Shown one piece after another: positions 32,076-41,661 of a DNA stretch of 64,000 bases (position 1 is the stretch's first letter; each line of letters starts with the position of its first letter). Under the pieces are notes generated by a model. The model was not told the origin of the DNA. It saw nothing but the letters and a program-made list of their open reading frames with translations, and made no database searches. Source of the DNA: Streptomyces sp. NK15101 (GTDB lineage Bacteria; Actinomycetota; Actinomycetes; Streptomycetales; Streptomycetaceae); assembly GCF_020400725.1 (NCBI RefSeq), contig NZ_JAINVG010000026.1:27320-91319 (forward strand), given 5' to 3'. The position numbers and the translations under genes are program-made.

Positions 32076-34236
32076 AGACCTCGCCCCGGTCCGCCTTCTC
32101 CACCAGGAGCGCCGGCGGGGCGAACCGCTCGCCGTACGTCTCCGCCAGCTCGCGCGCGCGGGCTACGAAGCCGGCCACTCCGCCCTCGTAGCCGTTGATG
32201 TACTGCAGGATGCCGCCGGTCCAGGCCGGGAAGCCGATGCCCATGATGGAACCGATGTTGGCGTCGGCGACGGAGGTCAGGACGCCCTCCTCCAGGAGCC
32301 GGACGGTGTCCAGGGCCTCGGAGAACAGCATCCGCTCCTGCATGTCGCGGAACGGGATCTCGTACCCAGGCTTGGTGAAGTGCTCGCGCAGCCCCGGCCA
32401 GAGCCTGCCGCGCCTGCCGTCCTCGCCGTACTCGTAGAAGCCCGCGCCGCCGCTGCGGCCGGGGCGGCCGAACTCGTCGACCATGCGGTCGATGACGGCC
32501 TCGGCCGGGTGGGTGACCCAGGTGCCGCCCTCCTCCTCGACCGCCTTCCTCGTCTCGTTGCGGATCTTGCGCGGGAGGGTGAGGGTCAGCTCGTCCATGA
32601 GGGAGAGGACCTTCGCCGGGTAGCCGGCCTGGGCGGCGGCCTGCTCGATCGAGGCGGGCTCGATGCCCTCGCCGACCATGGCGACGCCCTCGTTGATGAA
32701 GTGGCCGATCACCCGCGAGGTGAAGAAGCCGCGCGAGTCGTTGACCACGATCGGCGTCTTGTTGATCTGGCGGACCAGGTCGAAGGCGCGGGCCAGGGCC
32801 TCGTCGCCGGTCCGCTCGCCCTTGATGATCTCGACGAGCGGCATCTTGTCGACGGGCGAGAAGAAGTGCAGGCCGATGAAGTCGGCCTGGCGCTCGACGC
32901 CCTCGGCGAGGACGGAGATCGGGAGGGTGGAGGTGTTGGAGCACAGCAGGGCGTCGGGGGCGACGACGTGCTCGATCTCCTGGAAGACCTTGTGCTTGAG
33001 CGCGGTGTCCTCGAAGACCGCCTCGATGACGGCGTCGCAGCCGGCCAGGTCCGCCACGTCGGCGGTGGGCGTGATGCGGGCGAGCAGTGCGTCGGCCTTC
33101 TCCTGGGTGGTGCGGCCCCGGGAGACGGCCTTGGCGCAGAGCTTCTCGGAGTAGCCCTTGCCCTTGGCGGCGGACTCGGCGGAGACGTCCTTGAGGACGA
33201 CCTCGATGCCGGCGCGGGCGCAGGAGTACGCGATGCCGGCGCCCATCATGCCGGCGCCGAGGACGGCGACCTTGCGGACCTGTCGCTTCTCCACGCCCTT
33301 CGGGCGGCTCGCGCCCGAGTTCACGGCCTGGAGGTCGAAGAAGAACGCCTGGATCATGTTCTTCGCCGTCTGGCCGATGACCAGCTCGGTGAAGTAGCGG
33401 CTCTCGATGGTGAGCGCGGTCTCGAAGTCGACCTGGGAGCCCTCGACGGCGGCGGCCATGATGGCCTTCGGCGCCGGGTAGGGGGCGCCGTTCAGCTGCT
33501 TGCGCAGGTTGGCCGGGAAGGCCGGCAGATTGGCGGCGAACTTCGGGTTCGACGGGGTGCCGCCGGGGATGCGGTGGCCGGGGACGTCCCAGGGCTGCCG
33601 GGACTCCGGGTGGGCGTCGATGAAGGCGATGGCCTTGGCCATCATCTCCTCGGCGGTGGCGGCCACCTCGTGCACGAGGCCGTTCTCCAGGGCGCGCTTC
33701 GGGGTGTACTGGGTGCCCTGGAGCAGCACCTTGAGGAGGGCGTCGGTGATGCCCATGAGGCGTACGGTGCGGGCGACGCCACCACCGCCCGGCAGCAGGC
33801 CGAGGGTGACCTCGGGCAGGCCGATCTTGGAGCCGGGGGCGTCGAGGGCGACGCGGTGGTGGGAGGCGAGGGCGATCTCGTAGCCGCCGCCGAGCGCGGC
33901 GCCGTTGATGGCGGCGACGACCGGCTTGCCGAGGGTCTCGATGCGGCGCAGCGCGTTCTTGATCTCGATGGCGGAGTCGAAGATGTCCTGGGCGTGCTCG
34001 GGGCCCGCCTTGATCATGTCCTTGAGGTCGCCGCCGGCGAAGAAGGTCTTCTTGGCGGAGGTGTAGATGATGCCTCGGATGGAGTCCTTCTCGGCCTCCA
34101 CGCGGTCGGCGATCGCCTTGACCGAGGCCCGGAAGGCCTGGTTCATGGTGTTGGCGGACTGGTCGGGGTCGTCGAGGACGAGGGTGACGATCCCGGTCTC
34201 GTCCTGCTCCCAGCGGATGGTGGTGCTCTCGCTCAT
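32062..34236 (-). CDS. fadB: Fatty acid oxidation multifunctional protein: enoyl-CoA hydratase / 3-hydroxyacyl-CoA dehydrogenase
   Basis: A 724-aa two-domain enzyme. Residues about 1-200 are a crotonase domain with both catalytic Glu present (GAALGGGYEIA and GLPEVTLGLLPGGGG). Residues about 320-700 are 3-hydroxyacyl-CoA dehydrogenase with the NAD fold VAVLGAGMMGAGIA, SNTSTLPIS and the catalytic HFFSPV His. It hydrates enoyl-CoA and oxidises the 3-hydroxyacyl-CoA in beta-oxidation. It is last in the operon, 40 bp after the thiolase gene, forming the usual trifunctional pair with it. Confidence 0.93.
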   Translation of the reverse strand: MSESTTIRWEQDETGIVTLVLDDPDQSANTMNQAFRASVKAIADRVEAEKDSIRGIIYTSAKKTFFAGGDLKDMIKAGPEHAQDIFDSAIEIKNALRRIETLGKPVVAAINGAALGGGYEIALASHHRVALDAPGSKIGLPEVTLGLLPGGGGVARTVRLMGITDALLKVLLQGTQYTPKRALENGLVHEVAATAEEMMAKAIAFIDAHPESRQPWDVPGHRIPGGTPSNPKFAANLPAFPANLRKQLNGAPYPAPKAIMAAAVEGSQVDFETALTIESRYFTELVIGQTAKNMIQAFFFDLQAVNSGASRPKGVEKRQVRKVAVLGAGMMGAGIAYSCARAGIEVVLKDVSAESAAKGKGYSEKLCAKAVSRGRTTQEKADALLARITPTADVADLAGCDAVIEAVFEDTALKHKVFQEIEHVVAPDALLCSNTSTLPISVLAEGVERQADFIGLHFFSPVDKMPLVEIIKGERTGDEALARAFDLVRQINKTPIVVNDSRGFFTSRVIGHFINEGVAMVGEGIEPASIEQAAAQAGYPAKVLSLMDELTLTLPRKIRNETRKAVEEEGGTWVTHPAEAVIDRMVDEFGRPGRSGGAGFYEYGEDGRRGRLWPGLREHFTKPGYEIPFRDMQERMLFSEALDTVRLLEEGVLTSVADANIGSIMGIGFPAWTGGILQYINGYEGGVAGFVARARELAETYGERFAPPALLVEKADRGEVFTDS

Positions 34237-34276
34237 GACTGCTGCTTCTCCGTAAGAAGGGGTGCGGACGGGACGG

Positions 34277-35491
<1,215 letters not shown>

Positions 35492-35535
35492 GGGAAGCCT
35501 TTCGCGATGGGGGTTCTTCGGGGGTGCGGGGCGGG

Positions 35536-36678
35536 TCAGCCGAGGAGGGAGCGGCCGATGATCTCCTTCATGATCTCGGTCGTACCGCCGTAGATGGTCT
35601 GGATCCGGCCGTCGGTGAAGGCACGGGCGACCGGGAATTCGCTCATGTAGCCGTACCCCCCGTGCAGTTGCAGGCAGCGGTCGGCGACCCGCTTCTGGAG
35701 CTCGGTCGCCCACCACTTGGCCATGGAGGCGTGGACGGCGTCGAGACCGCCCTCGCCGTGCTCCTCGATGCAGCGGTCGACGAAGGTCCGGGTGACGGCG
35801 CACTCGGTGGCCATCTCGGCGATCTCGAAGCGGATGTGCTGGAGCCGGGAGAGCGGGCGGCCGAACGCCTCGCGCTCCTTGACGTACCGGGTGGTGAGCT
35901 CCAGGAGGTGCTCGGCCCCGGCGATGCCGGCGACGGCGATGGCGAGGCGCTCTTGGGCGAGGTTGGTCATGAGGTGGACGAAGGCGCCGTTGAGCTCGCC
36001 GAGCAGGTTCTCCTTCGGGACGCGGACGTCGGTGAAGAAGAGTTCGGCGGTGTCCTGGGACTTCTGGCCGATCTTGTCGAGGTTCCGGCCGCGCTCGAAG
36101 CCCTCCGCGCCGCGCTCGACGACGAGCAGGGAGAGGCCGTGGGCGCCGCCCTCGGGGGTGGTCCGGGCGACGACGACCACCAGGTCGGCGAGGATGCCGT
36201 TGGAGATGAAGGTCTTGGAGCCGTTGAGGATCCAGTGGTCGCCGTGGTCCTCGGCGGTGGTGCGGATGCCCTGGAGGTCGGAGCCGGCGCCGGGTTCCGT
36301 CATGGCGATGGCGGTGATCAGCTCGCCTGAGCAGAAGCCGGGCAGCCAGCGCCGCTTCTGCTCCTCGGTGCCGAGCGAGGTGAGGTAGGGGCCGATGATG
36401 TCGTTGTGCAGGCCGATGGCGAGACCGGGGGCGCCGGCCCGGGTGAACTCCTCGGCCAGGACGGCGCCGTAGCGGAAGTCGGGGTTGCCGCCACCGCCGT
36501 ACTCCTCGTCGACGGCGAGCCCGAGCAGGCCCTGCCGTCCGGCGGCGAGCCAGACCTCCCGGGAGACGATGCCGTCCTTCTCCCACTGGGCGTAGTGGGG
36601 CAGCACCTCCTTCTCCAGGAAGGTGCGGACGACCGCCCTGAAGGCCTCGTGGTCGGCGGTGTACAGCTGGCGCTTCAT
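35536..36678 (-). CDS. Acyl-CoA dehydrogenase
   Basis: A 380-aa flavoprotein introducing the alpha-beta double bond into acyl-CoA. Motifs are AMTEPGAGSDLQG (FAD/acyl-CoA binding), WILNGSKTFISNG, REAFGRPLSRLQ and LQLHGGYGYMSE. In the C-terminal IYGGTTEIMKE the Glu used by medium-chain enzymes (YEGT) is Gly, so the catalytic base is probably a Glu in an earlier helix, as in isovaleryl-CoA and long-chain enzymes. The ATG overlaps the upstream gene's stop (ATGA). This context supports branched or long-chain acyl-CoA substrates. Confidence 0.92.
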   Translation of the reverse strand: MKRQLYTADHEAFRAVVRTFLEKEVLPHYAQWEKDGIVSREVWLAAGRQGLLGLAVDEEYGGGGNPDFRYGAVLAEEFTRAGAPGLAIGLHNDIIGPYLTSLGTEEQKRRWLPGFCSGELITAIAMTEPGAGSDLQGIRTTAEDHGDHWILNGSKTFISNGILADLVVVVARTTPEGGAHGLSLLVVERGAEGFERGRNLDKIGQKSQDTAELFFTDVRVPKENLLGELNGAFVHLMTNLAQERLAIAVAGIAGAEHLLELTTRYVKEREAFGRPLSRLQHIRFEIAEMATECAVTRTFVDRCIEEHGEGGLDAVHASMAKWWATELQKRVADRCLQLHGGYGYMSEFPVARAFTDGRIQTIYGGTTEIMKEIIGRSLLG

Positions 36679-37820
36679 GCTTCGGTCTCCTGGGTCTTCA
36701 GGGTGGGCACGGCCCAGTCGCGGGCGACGCCGGCGGTGTCGGCACCGGGCAGGGCGGGACCCGTGCGGAGGGTGCCGGGGGTGACGGAGAAGCGGGGTGC
36801 GGGGGCGGGCTGCGCGATCCCGTCCCGCTCGGTGAAGGTGGCGCGGGCCGCGAGGTGCGGATGGGCGGGAGCCTCGCGGAGGGAGAGGACGGGAGCGACA
36901 CAGGCGTCGCTGCCGTCGAAGACGGCGGTCCACTCCTCGCGGGTGCGGCTCCGGAAGCGGTCGGCGACGGCCTTGCGCAGCTCGGGCCAGCGGGCGAGGT
37001 CGTGGCGGGCGGCGGCGACCTCCTCGGCGCCGAGGAGGCGCACGAACTCGGCGTAGAACCGTTCCTCCAGGGCGCCGACCGCCATGTGGCCGCCGTCGGA
37101 GGTCTCGTACACGCCGTAGAAGGGGCAGCCGCCGTCGAGCAGGTTGACGCCCCTGCGGTCCTGCCAGCCGCCGGCCGCGAGCATGCCGTGGATCATGGTG
37201 GTGAGGTGCGCGGTGCCGTCGACGATGGCGGCGTCGACGACCTGGCCCTCGCCGTGCGTCCGGGCGTGCTGGAGGGCGGCGAGGACGCCGATGACGAGGT
37301 AGAGGGAGCCGCCCGCGTAGTCGCCGACGAGGTTGGCGGGGACGGTGGGCGGGCCGTCCGGGTCGGGGCCGAACATGCCGAGGGCGCCGGTGATCGCGAT
37401 GTATCCGATGTCGTGTCCTGCGGTCGGGGCGAGCGGGCCGTCCTGGCCCCAGCCGGTCATCCGGCCGTAGACGAGGCGCGGGTTGCGGGCGAGGCAGGCC
37501 TCGGGGCCGACGCCGAGGCGTTCGGCGACGCCGGGCCGGTAGCCCTCGACGAGGATGTCGGCCCGCTCGACGAGGTCGAGCACGGTGGCGGGGCCGTCCT
37601 CGGCCTTGAGGTCGACGAGGACGGAGCGCTTGTTGCGGTTGGTGAGGTCGCGGGCGGGGTCGATGCCGATGCCGGCGCCGCCGGGACGGTCGACGCGGAC
37701 GACGTCGGCACCGAGGTCGGCCAGGAGCATGGCGGCGAAGGGGCCGGGGCCGATCCCGGCGAGTTCGACCACGCGCACGCCCGTGAGCGGGCCGTTGCGG
37801 GCGGTGTGCGTCGTGCTCAT
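36675..37820 (-). CDS. CaiB/BaiF family CoA-transferase / alpha-methylacyl-CoA racemase-like
   Basis: A 381-aa class III CoA-transferase family protein. The N-terminus GVRVVELAGIGPGPFAAMLLADLGADVVRVDRP (in two parts) is diagnostic. The racemase triad positions appear as His in TAGHDIGY, Asp in VGDYAGGS and Glu in GALEERF, which fits alpha-methylacyl-CoA racemase better than a formate-type transferase. Racemising 2-methylacyl-CoA prepares branched chains for the acyl-CoA dehydrogenase encoded next. ATG 37820 is chosen over an upstream in-frame start at 37892. First gene of the operon, preceded by the putative MerR-bound dyad. Confidence 0.88.
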   Translation of the reverse strand: MSTTHTARNGPLTGVRVVELAGIGPGPFAAMLLADLGADVVRVDRPGGAGIGIDPARDLTNRNKRSVLVDLKAEDGPATVLDLVERADILVEGYRPGVAERLGVGPEACLARNPRLVYGRMTGWGQDGPLAPTAGHDIGYIAITGALGMFGPDPDGPPTVPANLVGDYAGGSLYLVIGVLAALQHARTHGEGQVVDAAIVDGTAHLTTMIHGMLAAGGWQDRRGVNLLDGGCPFYGVYETSDGGHMAVGALEERFYAEFVRLLGAEEVAAARHDLARWPELRKAVADRFRSRTREEWTAVFDGSDACVAPVLSLREAPAHPHLAARATFTERDGIAQPAPAPRFSVTPGTLRTGPALPGADTAGVARDWAVPTLKTQETEA

Positions 37821-37835
37821 CGAGCCCCCAGATAC

Positions 37836-37858
37836 GTGTGACACCAATGCTGTAACAC
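37836..37858 (-). promoter_or_regulatory. Putative MerR operator upstream of the fatty-acid operon
   Basis: Read on the minus strand, GTGTTACAGCATTGGTG followed by TCACAC is an imperfect dyad (GTGTnACA...TGTnACAC) 16 bp before the operon start codon. Its core TTACAGCnnTGGTGnnAC is shared with the MerR promoter at 31303-31320. Confidence 0.6.
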
Positions 37859-37939
37859 CGAAGATGCTAGGAACGTGTTCCACTCGGCACAAGCCCCCGG
37901 ACCGAGCAAGCGCTTGGAAATTCCGGAGGCCCGGGGTCC

Positions 37940-37961
37940 GGGGCCCGTCTTCCGGATCGGG
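37940..37961. repeat. Second exact copy of the 22-nt dispersed sequence
   Basis: These 22 nt are identical to the left arm of the hairpin at 13248-13269 (starting GGGGCCCGTCTTCC). Here the right arm is replaced by CCGGATCCGGGAGCGGG, giving only a weak hairpin. The copy lies in the promoter region between the fad operon and the saccharopine-dehydrogenase-like gene. Confidence 0.85.
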
Positions 37962-38053
37962 CCGGATCCGGGAGCGGGAGTCCGCCCCCGGTTCCGCTAT
38001 CCTCCGCCGACGACAACCGCGCGGCGACGCGGTACGGCCGAGATGAGGGCTTG

Positions 38054-39259
38054 ATGGAGACAGGGGCGGGCGTGGGGCGCGAGACCGGAGCCAGACCGTA
38101 CGACGTGGTCCTCTTCGGGGCGACCGGCTTCGTGGGCGAGCTCACCGCGGAGTACCTGGCCGAGCACGCCCCCGCGGACTGCCGCTGGGCGCTCGCCGGG
38201 CGCAGCCTCGGCAAGCTGGAGGCCCTGCGGGACCGGCTTGCCGCCGGACGGCCGCGGCTCGCCGCCCTGCCGCTGCTCGTCGCCGACTCCGCCGACCCCG
38301 GCTCGCTGCGCGAACTCGCCGAGTCCGCTCGGGTGGTGGCGACCACGGTCGGGCCGTACGTCTGGCACGGTGAGGGGCTGGTCGCGGCCTGCGCGGAGGC
38401 GGGCACCGACTATCTGGACCTGACGGGCGAGTCCGAGTTCGTGGACCTCATGTTCGTGCGGCACGACGCGCGCGCCCGGGAGACCGGCGCCCGGATCGTG
38501 CACGCCTGCGGCTTCGACTCCGTCCCGCACGACCTGGGCGTGTACTTCACCGTCCGGCAGCTGCCGGAGGACGTACCGCTGCGCGTCGACGGCTTCGTCC
38601 GGGCGGGCGCCGCCTTCTCCGGCGGCACCTTCGCCTCGGCGCTCACCGCGTTCGGCCGGGGCCGGGAGATCCTGCGGGCCGCGCACGAACGGCGGCTGCA
38701 CGAACCGCGCCTCGTGGGCCGCCGGGCCCGCGCGCCCCTGGGCGGACCGCGGTTCAGCCGGGAGACGGGCACCTGGGCGCTGCCGCTGCCGACGCTCGAC
38801 CCGCAGGTCGTGGCCCGCTCGGCCGCCGCCCTCGAACGCTACGGACCGGACTTCCGCTACCGGCACTACGCCTCCGTGAAGACCCTCCCGATGGCCCTCG
38901 GCGGCACGGCCGCCATCGGCGCGAGCGTCGTCGCCGCCCAACTGCCGCCGGTCCGCTCCTGGCTGATGGGACGTTACTCGTCGGGCCAGGGCCCGTCGGC
39001 CGAGCGCCGCGCCCGCAGCTGGTTCTCGGTCCGGTTCGTCGGCGAGGGCGGCGGGCGGCGGGTCTTCACCGAGGTCTCCGGCGGCGACCCGGGCTACGAC
39101 GAGACGGCGAGGATGCTCGCCGAGTCGGCCCTCTGCCTCGCCTTCGATCCCCTGCCGAAGACGGCGGGCCAGGTGACGACGGCGGTGGCGATGGGCGACG
39201 CCCTGATCGGCCGGCTGCGGGCGGCGGGCATCCGCTTCCGGGTGGCGCACCGGAGTTGA
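38054..39259 (+). CDS. Saccharopine dehydrogenase NADP-binding domain protein (trans-acting enoyl reductase-like)
   Basis: A 401-aa protein. The N-terminal Rossmann fold has YDVVLFGATGFVGELTAEYL (about 16-35), then WALAGRS, VVATTVGPY and GTDYLDLTGE. The later HACGFDSVPHDLG block is typical of the mycobacterial trans-acting enoyl reductase/saccharopine-dehydrogenase-like family. A hydrophobic stretch (about 295-312) may associate with the membrane. Relatives reduce double bonds in polyketide lipids; the substrate here is unknown. ATG 38054 is used; an adjacent TTG adds one residue. Confidence 0.82.
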   Translation: METGAGVGRETGARPYDVVLFGATGFVGELTAEYLAEHAPADCRWALAGRSLGKLEALRDRLAAGRPRLAALPLLVADSADPGSLRELAESARVVATTVGPYVWHGEGLVAACAEAGTDYLDLTGESEFVDLMFVRHDARARETGARIVHACGFDSVPHDLGVYFTVRQLPEDVPLRVDGFVRAGAAFSGGTFASALTAFGRGREILRAAHERRLHEPRLVGRRARAPLGGPRFSRETGTWALPLPTLDPQVVARSAAALERYGPDFRYRHYASVKTLPMALGGTAAIGASVVAAQLPPVRSWLMGRYSSGQGPSAERRARSWFSVRFVGEGGGRRVFTEVSGGDPGYDETARMLAESALCLAFDPLPKTAGQVTTAVAMGDALIGRLRAAGIRFRVAHRS

Positions 39260-39264
39260 GGCGT

Positions 39265-39305
39265 GTCCTTTCGGATCAGGCCGCGAGCCGGCCGGTCCGG
39301 AGGAC
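39265..39305. terminator. Imperfect hairpin between convergent genes
   Basis: GTCCTTTCGGATCAGGCC can fold with GGCCGGTCCGGAGGAC with a few mismatches between the convergent reductase and VOC genes. It resembles the 13.25-kb hairpin in position and in its CGGATC core. Confidence 0.5.
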
Positions 39306-39326
39306 GGGCCCGGGCGACGCCTCGGA

Positions 39327-39695
39327 TCAGGCGCGGACGAGGCGGAAGGGGTGGCCCGCCGGGTCGGCGTAGACGCGCCAGGAGGGCGCCTCGCCCCCGT
39401 CGAGCGGCGTGGCCCCGAGCGTGAGCACGGCCGCGTGGGCGGCGGCCGGGTCCCCGACCCGTACGTCCAGGTGGAACTGCTGCTCGGGCGCGCCCCAGAC
39501 GGGCGGGCGGTGGTCGGCCACGCTCTGGAAGGCGAGCACCGGGCCGCCCTCGTCGCACAGTACGGCGGAGTCCTCTCCGACGGCGAGCGCCGGGTCGGGG
39601 CAAGCGATCTCGCCGCCCAGCAACCCCTGGTAGAACGCGGCCAGTTCGCGGGCGTCCGGGCAGTCGAGGACGGCGCAGCGCAGGCGTCCGATCAT
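39327..39695 (-). CDS. VOC family (glyoxalase/bleomycin-resistance fold) protein
   Basis: A 122-aa single-unit VOC protein: MIGRLRCAVLDCPDARELAAFYQGLLGG at the N-terminus (two parts), EQQFHLDVRVGD with a metal-ligand-like His, and WRVYADPAGHPFRLV at the C-terminus. Such proteins bind small molecules with or without metal; the function is not predictable. The ATG overlaps the stop of the upstream 39-aa membrane peptide gene (ATGA), so the two are coupled. Confidence 0.85.
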   Translation of the reverse strand: MIGRLRCAVLDCPDARELAAFYQGLLGGEIACPDPALAVGEDSAVLCDEGGPVLAFQSVADHRPPVWGAPEQQFHLDVRVGDPAAAHAAVLTLGATPLDGGEAPSWRVYADPAGHPFRLVRA

Positions 39696-39811
39696 CCGAG
39701 CGTCCAGTCCGCGATGACGTACAGGATGGCGCAGGCCCAGGCGAGGGCGGAGACCCCGGCGACGGCGAGGGCGGCGGTGAGGCCGCGGGGTGCGGGAACG
39801 CGAGCTGTCAT
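39692..39811 (-). CDS. 39-aa single-pass membrane peptide
   Basis: A short frame from ATG 39811 encodes MTARVPAPRGLTAALAVAGV and continues SALAWACAILYVIADWTLG. It is a positively charged N-terminus, one transmembrane helix of about 22 residues and a short acidic/aromatic end. The TGA overlaps the ATG of the VOC gene (ATGA), a strong sign that it is translated. No family recognised. Too short for routine gene callers. Confidence 0.65.
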   Translation of the reverse strand: MTARVPAPRGLTAALAVAGVSALAWACAILYVIADWTLG

Positions 39812-39873
39812 GGACCCCACTCTGCCGTGGGGGTGTGACAACGGGCATCCGTACGGGTACTCACCCGGGGTAC

Positions 39874-40578
39874 TCAGACGGATCCGAGTGACTCCTGCGC
39901 CTCCCTGAGCGCCTTGCGGCAGAGGGAGTCGGCGTGACGGGTGGTCTCGGGCACGCGGTAGCGCGGGGAGAGCAGCAGGGTGTGGGCGCAGGCGTTGTCG
40001 AGGGAGACGCGGTGGCCCACGGAGACGTAGACGGGCTTGACCCCGGCCTGGGTCCGCAGGGCCCTGCCGACCTCCTCCCCGTCGGCGAGGAGCGGGGCGA
40101 AGTCGCCGCGGGCGTCGCCGGGCCGGTCGTACGTGAAGGTGAAGGGGTTCTTGGCGACGCCGATGGACGGCCGTCCGGTGAGCACCCCGAGGTGGCTGGC
40201 GAGGCCGAAGCGGCGGGGGTGGGCGAGGCCGTAGCCGTCGCAGACCAGCAGGCCGGGGTCGGCGGTCAGGGCGTCGAGCGCGGCGAGCACGGTCGGGATC
40301 TCACGGAAGGCGAGGAGGCCGGGGACGTACGGGAAGGAGACCCGGCCGACCGCCGTGGCCTCCTCCACCACGTCGAGGGTCCGCGCGTCGAGCACGACGG
40401 CCGCGGCGGCGACGAGGTCGCGCTCGTCGTCGTAGGCCACGTCGAGCCCGGTGACGTGCCCCTCCCCCGGCGGCGGCCCGCTCTCCCCGAGCACGAGCCG
40501 CCCCCGCAGCTCCCGCTGCACGTCCCGCGCGGCGTCCTCGTCGGCGGGCCAGCCCGCCGGAATCCCGATGATCGTCAT
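39874..40578 (-). CDS. nfi: Endonuclease V (deoxyinosine-specific)
   Basis: A 234-aa repair enzyme that nicks DNA 3' to deoxyinosine. The conserved residues are in place: Asp in VTGLDVAY, Tyr in VSFPYVPGLLAFREIP (the strand-separating wedge, with the metal-binding Glu in REIP), Asp in LVCDGYGLAHPRRFGLASHLG, and GVAKNPF. The C-terminus contains GHRVSLDNA. Start ATG 40578. Located as a single-gene unit with no repair neighbours. Confidence 0.93.
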   Translation of the reverse strand: MTIIGIPAGWPADEDAARDVQRELRGRLVLGESGPPPGEGHVTGLDVAYDDERDLVAAAAVVLDARTLDVVEEATAVGRVSFPYVPGLLAFREIPTVLAALDALTADPGLLVCDGYGLAHPRRFGLASHLGVLTGRPSIGVAKNPFTFTYDRPGDARGDFAPLLADGEEVGRALRTQAGVKPVYVSVGHRVSLDNACAHTLLLSPRYRVPETTRHADSLCRKALREAQESLGSV

Positions 40579-40711
40579 GACGGGTCACCCTAGGGGGTGC
40601 TCCGGTCCCGGATGACGGCGGGAAGCGGCGGTCGCCGGCGTGCCCGGTCTCCTGTCGGACACCGCTGTTACGTTGAAGCGAGGATCTTGCTTCGACCTCT
40701 GGAGGGGGCGC

Positions 40712-41308
40712 ATGTACGACGCACGGCTCGCCGAGTTCTCCCGCGAGCGGCTGGACGGCCGGCCGGTACCCGACGATCTGCGCGTGCTGCTGGTGGCCCA
40801 GTGGGAAGGCCGCACCGACTTCGCCCGCCTTCTCGACCTCGAATTCTTCGAGGCGGGAGAGGTTCACCCGCTCCTGGACACCGGCTACCTGAGCGAAGAG
40901 GAACTCGCGGACCCGGAGATGCAGGCCGTCAACGCCGGAGCCGCGGAGATGGCCGGGCACGTCAAGCTCGTGGCGAAGGGCGGAAAGGGGTGGGTCGGCT
41001 ACTGGCTGCACCCCGACGAGCCCTCGGACCGTGCCTGGCCCCTCATAGAGCTGGACACCGAATTCACCTTCTGGAGCATGGCCGGCCTCACCCTGGCCGA
41101 GGGGGCCGCCGCCGAGCAGGCGGGTCACCAGGACGAGCCCGACCAGCGCATCGCGTTCGCGGAACTGGCCGCCGAACTCGCCGGGCTCGGCCTACCGCTG
41201 AGCACCCGGGACCGCGACGCCCTCGACGACACGGCGTACGCGGTGGACCCGGAGGCGCTCATGGAGGAACTGATCGAAGCCGAGCGCGAGAGGCGCGGTC
41301 TTCGCTGA
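40712..41308 (+). CDS. Hypothetical protein, acidic
   Basis: A 198-aa acidic protein, ATG preceded by GGAGGGGG. Its features (LEFFEAGEVHPLLDTGYLSEEEL, VKLVAKGGKGWVGYWLHPDEP, WPLIELDTEFTFWSM) loosely recall SMI1/KNR4 (SUKH)-type proteins, which are often immunity proteins, but I cannot assign it. No toxin gene is adjacent. Monocistronic. Confidence 0.7.
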   Translation: MYDARLAEFSRERLDGRPVPDDLRVLLVAQWEGRTDFARLLDLEFFEAGEVHPLLDTGYLSEEELADPEMQAVNAGAAEMAGHVKLVAKGGKGWVGYWLHPDEPSDRAWPLIELDTEFTFWSMAGLTLAEGAAAEQAGHQDEPDQRIAFAELAAELAGLGLPLSTRDRDALDDTAYAVDPEALMEELIEAERERRGLR

Positions 41309-41361
41309 GCGCAGGCCCCGGCGCCCCGGGCGCCACCGGGGGCACGGGTAGCCTGGCGATC

Positions 41362-41661
41362 ATGTTCATACTCGAATTGACCTACACCGCGCCCGTCGAG
41401 CGGGTGGACGCGCTGCTCGACGCGCACGTCGAGTGGCTCGACGCGCAGTACGCCGCCGGCGTGTTCCTGGCATCGGGGCGGAAGAACCCCCGGGACGGCG
41501 GGGTGATCCTGGCCGCCGGGGTCGACCGCGCGGAGATCGAGAGGATCGCGGCGGCCGACCCGTTCAGCGTCGAGGGCGTGTGCGTGTACCGGATCACGGA
41601 GTTCTACGCGACCAAGACGGTCGACGGGATCGCCGCGTACCGGGAGCAGCTGCCCTCCTAG
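41362..41661 (+). CDS. YciI family protein
   Basis: A 99-aa YCII-related protein: MFILELTYTAPVERVDALLDAHVEWLDAQYAAG (in two parts) with the conserved His/Asp pair (DAHVEWLD), ASGRKNPRDGGVILA and ADPFSVEGVCVYRITEF. Members have a ferredoxin-like fold with a putative His-Asp active site; the reaction is mostly unknown. Its stop TAG and the stop of the convergent Asp-box gene share a CTAG. Confidence 0.88.
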   Translation: MFILELTYTAPVERVDALLDAHVEWLDAQYAAGVFLASGRKNPRDGGVILAAGVDRAEIERIAAADPFSVEGVCVYRITEFYATKTVDGIAAYREQLPS

